From: Gnetum montanum
Taxonomy: Eukaryota > Streptophyta > Gnetopsida > Gnetales > Gnetaceae
Length of the DNA: 22,283 nucleotides
Assembly (NCBI GenBank): GCA_015680685.1
Contig: MNCI01004307.1
Coordinates: 29,795-52,077 of the forward strand
Direction: 5' to 3'
A program made the translations under genes and the position numbers. Every line of letters starts with the position of its first letter. Position 1 is the first letter of the stretch. Below the pieces are notes generated by a model, which did no database searches, had not been told where the DNA came from, and saw nothing but the letters and a program-made list of their open reading frames with translations. Positions 18,494 through 22,283 of this stretch are shown here, in pieces.

Positions 18494-18925
18494 ATGGCCC
18501 CTAAAAGAAGACAACAAGGAGGACCTTCTCAAGATGCAACTGAACAACCTGGAGGAGGCAGAGGCCAAGGACCTCATGCAAAACATGCAGAGTAGAAGGC
18601 ACAATCATTCAACATCCATCATGGAACTCCTATTACTTCATAATCTATCCAAGAAAATGGAGGAGGGGTTAGGACCCGAGCCTATGAAGAGGAATGACAA
18701 CTATTTGCGGCATGGCATGTCAAGGCCAATCAAGTGTTTCCACAGCTCCCATGTCCATGGAAAGTGCTGACTCCATCAAACATTGGAACATTAGTATGGA
18801 TGTCTCATAATCTGTGGATAGAAGAAAAGAAGTCAAGCACTTCTTCAATGGTATCAATCTTAGAAGCCTGATGTGCAGAACAAAGGAAAGGCACCCATGG
18901 AGGAGCCACTACTATTAGGAACCCC
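18494..18925 (+). pseudogene. Short unrecognised ORF with Gln/Gly-rich start, broken
   Basis: Starting at MAPKRRQQGGPSQDATEQPG, the frame is low in complexity and basic to Gln/Gly-rich. It is then readable through stops at 18593, 18648, 18696 and 18868 to about 18925. A middle part contains QVFPQLPCPWKVLTPSNIG and WIEEKKSS. I do not recognise it. It precedes a PPT-like site and LTR-like block, so it may be an extra 3' ORF of that element. Confidence 0.35.
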
Positions 18926-19092
18926 ATGAGTTCCAATAAATTCTATAATTTTGTGTTTGTGTCCCAATTTTTTCATATCCACTGTGGCATGAATAAATTT
19001 CTAGTCAGTTAATAATCTCATACCTATCCATTGTGTAATCAATTGAGCTTGTTCCTCACTTTCTTTGACTCGAGGATGAGTTGTTATTCAGT

Positions 19093-19103
19093 CATGGGGG
19101 TAT
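19093..19103 (+). other. PPT-like site before the LTR-like block
   Basis: The text CGAGGATGAG...CAGTCATGGGGGTA directly precedes TGATGAATCATGG. A 'GAGGA(C/T)GAG ... (C/T)GGGGG' context before a 3' LTR is common in plant Athila/Tat-like elements as I recall it. Confidence 0.5.
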
Positions 19104-19521
19104 GATGAATCATGGTTTTCCAAGTGCTGATATCGGAGTCCTATTATTGAAACCCTATTATCTGATGAGTCCCAATATCGAACCCTTATTATCGGACCCC
19201 CGATATCGGGGTTGTGTTAACTAGGCTGCGTATATGGGGGATGCATGGGTGGATGCATCAACGCGGCCGCATCATGTCTTGACACGGCCCCGTTTATGCA
19301 AAGTCTATTTTTAGCTATAAATAAGCATGCACCCGCTGCACTTAGGCATCTTTGGGGGTTAATTGTAGGGAAGCTCTTGTAGTTTTCTTTCATAGGAGTT
19401 AGACTATTTTCCCAAATGCATGCCTGCAGTGTGATGCTTGTAATTGTACGGAACCTTTATTCGAGTGTGACGTACTTCGATGTGCACATGATCGAAAATA
19501 AAGATCGAGATTACTTCATCA
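19104..19521 (+). repeat. 418-bp LTR-like block with TGATGAA...TTCATCA ends
   Basis: It starts TGATGAA and ends TTCATCA, a perfect 7-bp inverted repeat with TG and CA ends, right after a PPT-like site. It contains a TATA box (AGCTATAAATAAGC, about 19313-19325) and an AATAAA near 19497, in proper order for U3-R-U5. In its first 110 bp, short repeats of TATTATCGGACCC are found, including the 14-bp palindrome CCCCGATATCGGGG at 19198-19211. No second copy is visible in the window. Confidence 0.6.
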
Positions 19522-21239
19522 TTGCAACATTCACTTAGTTTTACACCTATCTTGCAATGGATCATAACACAAGGGTGTGTTTTATTTCTCTTTTTGTTTT
19601 CTATTTTATTCTTTATTTATAAAATACATAAAAATTATAAAAACACTAGCTTCCTACCATGGCAATAAGCACCATACAATATGTATGGAATGATACACCA
19701 AAATCTCAAACAAAAATCCTTTATGTACAAGGTTTATATGATATATAAGATAGATAAACCATATGGACCATTTACAAATACATGTCATGATTCCAACATA
19801 ATATAAGGATAATTGGTTCCTTCGTTTGTGATGATGCAAATTTGTGGGAGAAGAGGAGAAGGGGAATGTTGTTACATTGAATGACAAACAACTTAAAAAC
19901 AAAATCAAACAAATTTGATGTTTCTCTCACAAATTTGATTTTTTTCTAGTGGATCTAATTTTTCTCTTCAACTCTTCTCTAACAAATGTAATCTTTATAG
20001 AATTCCCCTATGGGAGTTCTATATTATCTCCAATTTCTTCAATTAATGACAAAATCTATTATTCTTCTATTGATGCAAAAATTTCTATTAATTTTGAGAA
20101 GGCATATTTACAAGCTTGTGAGCAAAAATTTAAAATGCCTTCTTCTACTAATTTGATATAACTAAGACACTTAGTTTTTTTCTCCTTCATGATGAATATA
20201 AGTCCCATGTAGCTAATTTCATATCCCAATACATATTCATTCAAATTTTTGATTACTTTCTTGTAATCAAGGTTTCAATTCACAATTAAATAATGTGATG
20301 CAAAAACATGACATTCAAATCATTTATGTCAAGTATTATTTTCATTGATTTCTACTTATTGAGTTAGGTAATGCTCAAATGGTGCACCATGCTTTATAGG
20401 CTCATTTATATATACACATGTAATGCTAATAATCTATAAATAGACTTTAAATTTTGATACTAAATTTGAAAAATATTTTCAAGTTTCATGTTTTGTAGAG
20501 TTAATTAAATCTTCTACTATTTTTTTTTCATAAAGTTATAGGCTTGTTTCAAAGGCTTTAACTTCTTTAACTTGGGCACCACCCCTTTTCTACAAAATAA
20601 GAGCTTAAGGCTAGATATGTTATAATAGAAATGTGTCTTAACTCTCTTAAGGAGAATGATGTCTATATGTACATGTGAGTACTTTATATGATTATGCGTG
20701 CATGTGTCTCATTGGTCCTCTCATTTATATAATCCAAAGGTATACATGCTACACTCCTAACATGTAGACTAACATGAACATGAGTATACACTCGTAGGTA
20801 TTGTGATCTTTAAGGTGGAATCCATCTTGAATTTACCCTCCTTACCTTGCTAATTTGGGACTTAGAGAATAGTGTGGTCTTTTTAACCATGAAAAGAAAT
20901 TGATATTATAAATAGGCAAGAAGACTTATATTTAATCAATCACATATTATAATCTTCATACTTCTTGAAACTTTTGTTATTGTGAAGAACATTTGTTTAA
21001 TGCTTGTCATTTCCTACTCAATAAAAAAAGATGCTAGTCACAAGATTTTGTGAATATTTTTTCTAGAGGAAGTATTGATAAGTCCAATAAAGATATGGTA
21101 TTGTTAACTTAAATTATTAACTTAAATATTAAACCTTACATTAAGAAGTGGACTAACACAACACTAATTTCTACTTTCATTTTCTATTGGATCTTCCTCT
21201 CCTACAAAATTTAATAATGCTAGTCACATCATTATAATC
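19522..21239. other. AT-rich intergenic DNA, no gene seen
   Basis: The region is T/A-rich with long oligo-T and oligo-A runs. Frames of 60-84 codons occur on both strands (for example 19949-20161 plus and 19654-19908 minus), without known motifs or mutual support. I see no LTR, retroelement domain or RNA gene. Confidence 0.5.
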
Positions 21240-21870
21240 TGATGAGCATTGAGACTTTGGTAATCCTTTTTAACCTTATGCTTGGTAGGATGAGCAATCA
21301 AGCTCCATTGACTTTTCCAAACTCCTTTTGGTAAGATAAGGAGTGAGGCTCAATGTGATGATACTTTCTAACCTTGTTCCCTCTTTTGATGGACTCAATT
21401 TGATTCTAAAGCAACCACATCATCGAATTGTCTACCCTACAAAGCAAGCAGCATTGTGAAAATCCATTTTTAATTCCTCCAACCCAAGGTTTGATGAGAA
21501 CTGTAAATAATGTGATGATACTTTTTAACCTTGTTCCCTCTTTTGAATGGTAAGATAAGCATTGAGGCTCAATTCGATTCAAAGGCAAATGTATCATGGA
21601 ATTGTCTACCCTACAAAGCAAGCAACATTGTGGAAATCCATTTTTAATTCCTCTAAGTTAAGGTTTGATCAAAACTGTGAGTAATGTAAGAGCATGAGGA
21701 AGCACTACCTTACGTCAAGATTTAAAGGAATGAGCAGATCATGTAATTGTTTAGCTTAAAACGCCAAGTTAACATTTTTCTCCTTTTAATGGAATCTGTT
21801 TTTAATTCCTCTACGCCAAGGTTTGGTGGGAACAGTGATGGATGGTAGAGCATGAGGAAGCCCTAGCTTT
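21240..21870. repeat. Degenerate tandem repeat, unit about 157 bp
   Basis: Two good copies start at 21355 and 21512, each opening GTGATGATACTTT(C/T)TAACCTTGTTCCCTC. Both contain GAATTGTCTACCCTACAAAGC and CCATTTTTAATTCCTC. A partial third copy lies at about 21791-21860 (TTTTTAATTCCTCTACGCC and AGAGCATGAGGAAGC). A partial first copy is at 21240-21354. Frames across it are shadows of the repeat. Confidence 0.75.
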
Positions 21871-22283
21871 TCAGAGGAAACCACTTTCAACCCCCTGCGT
21901 CAAAGCATTCTTTCAGGTCAACATTGCAGAAGTTAAAGCATTCTCAGTTTGCTTGTGCTTATAAAACTCAAATCAAAAATCAAAAATGAAGCAACTAATT
22001 GGATACAGTGGACTCAATGGCAATGATATTTTTTACAATTCACAATTAAATATGTATCCACCAGTTTTTGAGCCCTCGAGATAAACTTCTGAAACATTAT
22101 ATTGTGAAAATCACAATCCATCATCAGCAATTTATTGCTGAAAGCAGGAATGAAGACTATAGCAAATTCAAAACGTTGCCTTCCTACTATATTAACAGTC
22201 CTTGACAATAGAAGACATCCTAGATATGAGACCCTAACTTGTCAAGCAAATGCTTCTCAATTTTTGCCCTTTGAGTCATCAGA
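21871..22283. other. Non-coding end of the window
   Basis: AT-rich sequence with no motif I can support. A 64-codon minus-strand frame (22014-22208) has no recognisable features. Confidence 0.4.

Noticed and set aside
21406-21621. 71-residue minus-strand frame with a repeated LLCRVDNS motif
   Set aside because: The repeat in the protein is only the 157-bp DNA tandem repeat read in one frame.
1-22283. CRISPR arrays, bacterial operons, tRNA or rRNA genes
   Set aside because: None was seen. The short repeats here are degenerate, and no cloverleaf or conserved rRNA block was recognised by eye. A tRNAscan and Rfam search would be needed to exclude small RNAs.

Overview
The window looks like repeat-rich nuclear DNA of a land plant. 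It has no bacterial-type gene organisation and no ordinary host gene that I can recognise. Almost everything from 333 to 17550 is one old Ty3/gypsy LTR retrotransposon of the Tat/Ogre lineage, about 17.2 kb long. The lineage call rests on domain order and on a second, archaeal-type RNase H between the usual RNase H and the integrase. I cannot name the species.

Layout: 1-269 looks like the 3' end of an LTR of another element, followed by a decayed primer-binding site (270-289) and leader to 332. The main element has a 5' LTR (333-1992), a primer-binding site (about 1999), a leader (2017-2463), gag (from 2464), protease (to 6024), a 5-kb region between protease and reverse transcriptase (6025-11074), RT-RNaseH-aRNaseH-integrase (11075-14601), a 3' untranslated region with repeats and an A/G-rich tract, a polypurine tract (15864-15871) and a 3' LTR (15876-17550). 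After it come a decayed gag of a second gypsy element (17630-18376), a short unrecognised ORF (18494), a PPT-like site and a 418-bp LTR-like block (19104-19521). The rest is AT-rich DNA with no recognisable gene, ending in a degenerate tandem repeat (21240-21870).

The most interesting part is 6025-11074. On the sense strand it has the signals of a pol intron: a strong donor at 6025 and a phase-compatible acceptor at 11074. On the opposite strand it holds a decayed gene of about seven exons (10440 down to 6720). Five of its six introns have GT-AG borders whose phases agree exactly from exon to exon. A TATA-like box lies about 150 bp upstream of the first ATG. So the retrotransposon appears to carry an independent, intron-containing antisense gene inside its own sense intron. 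The protein is not one I recognise.

All coding parts are dead. The pol frame holds for 3.5 kb without a net frameshift but is broken by about 17 stops. The stops I checked can be explained by single transitions from Gln, Arg or Trp codons. The two LTRs differ at roughly one base in ten in the stretch I counted. Both facts suggest an old, methylated insertion that decayed by cytosine deamination.
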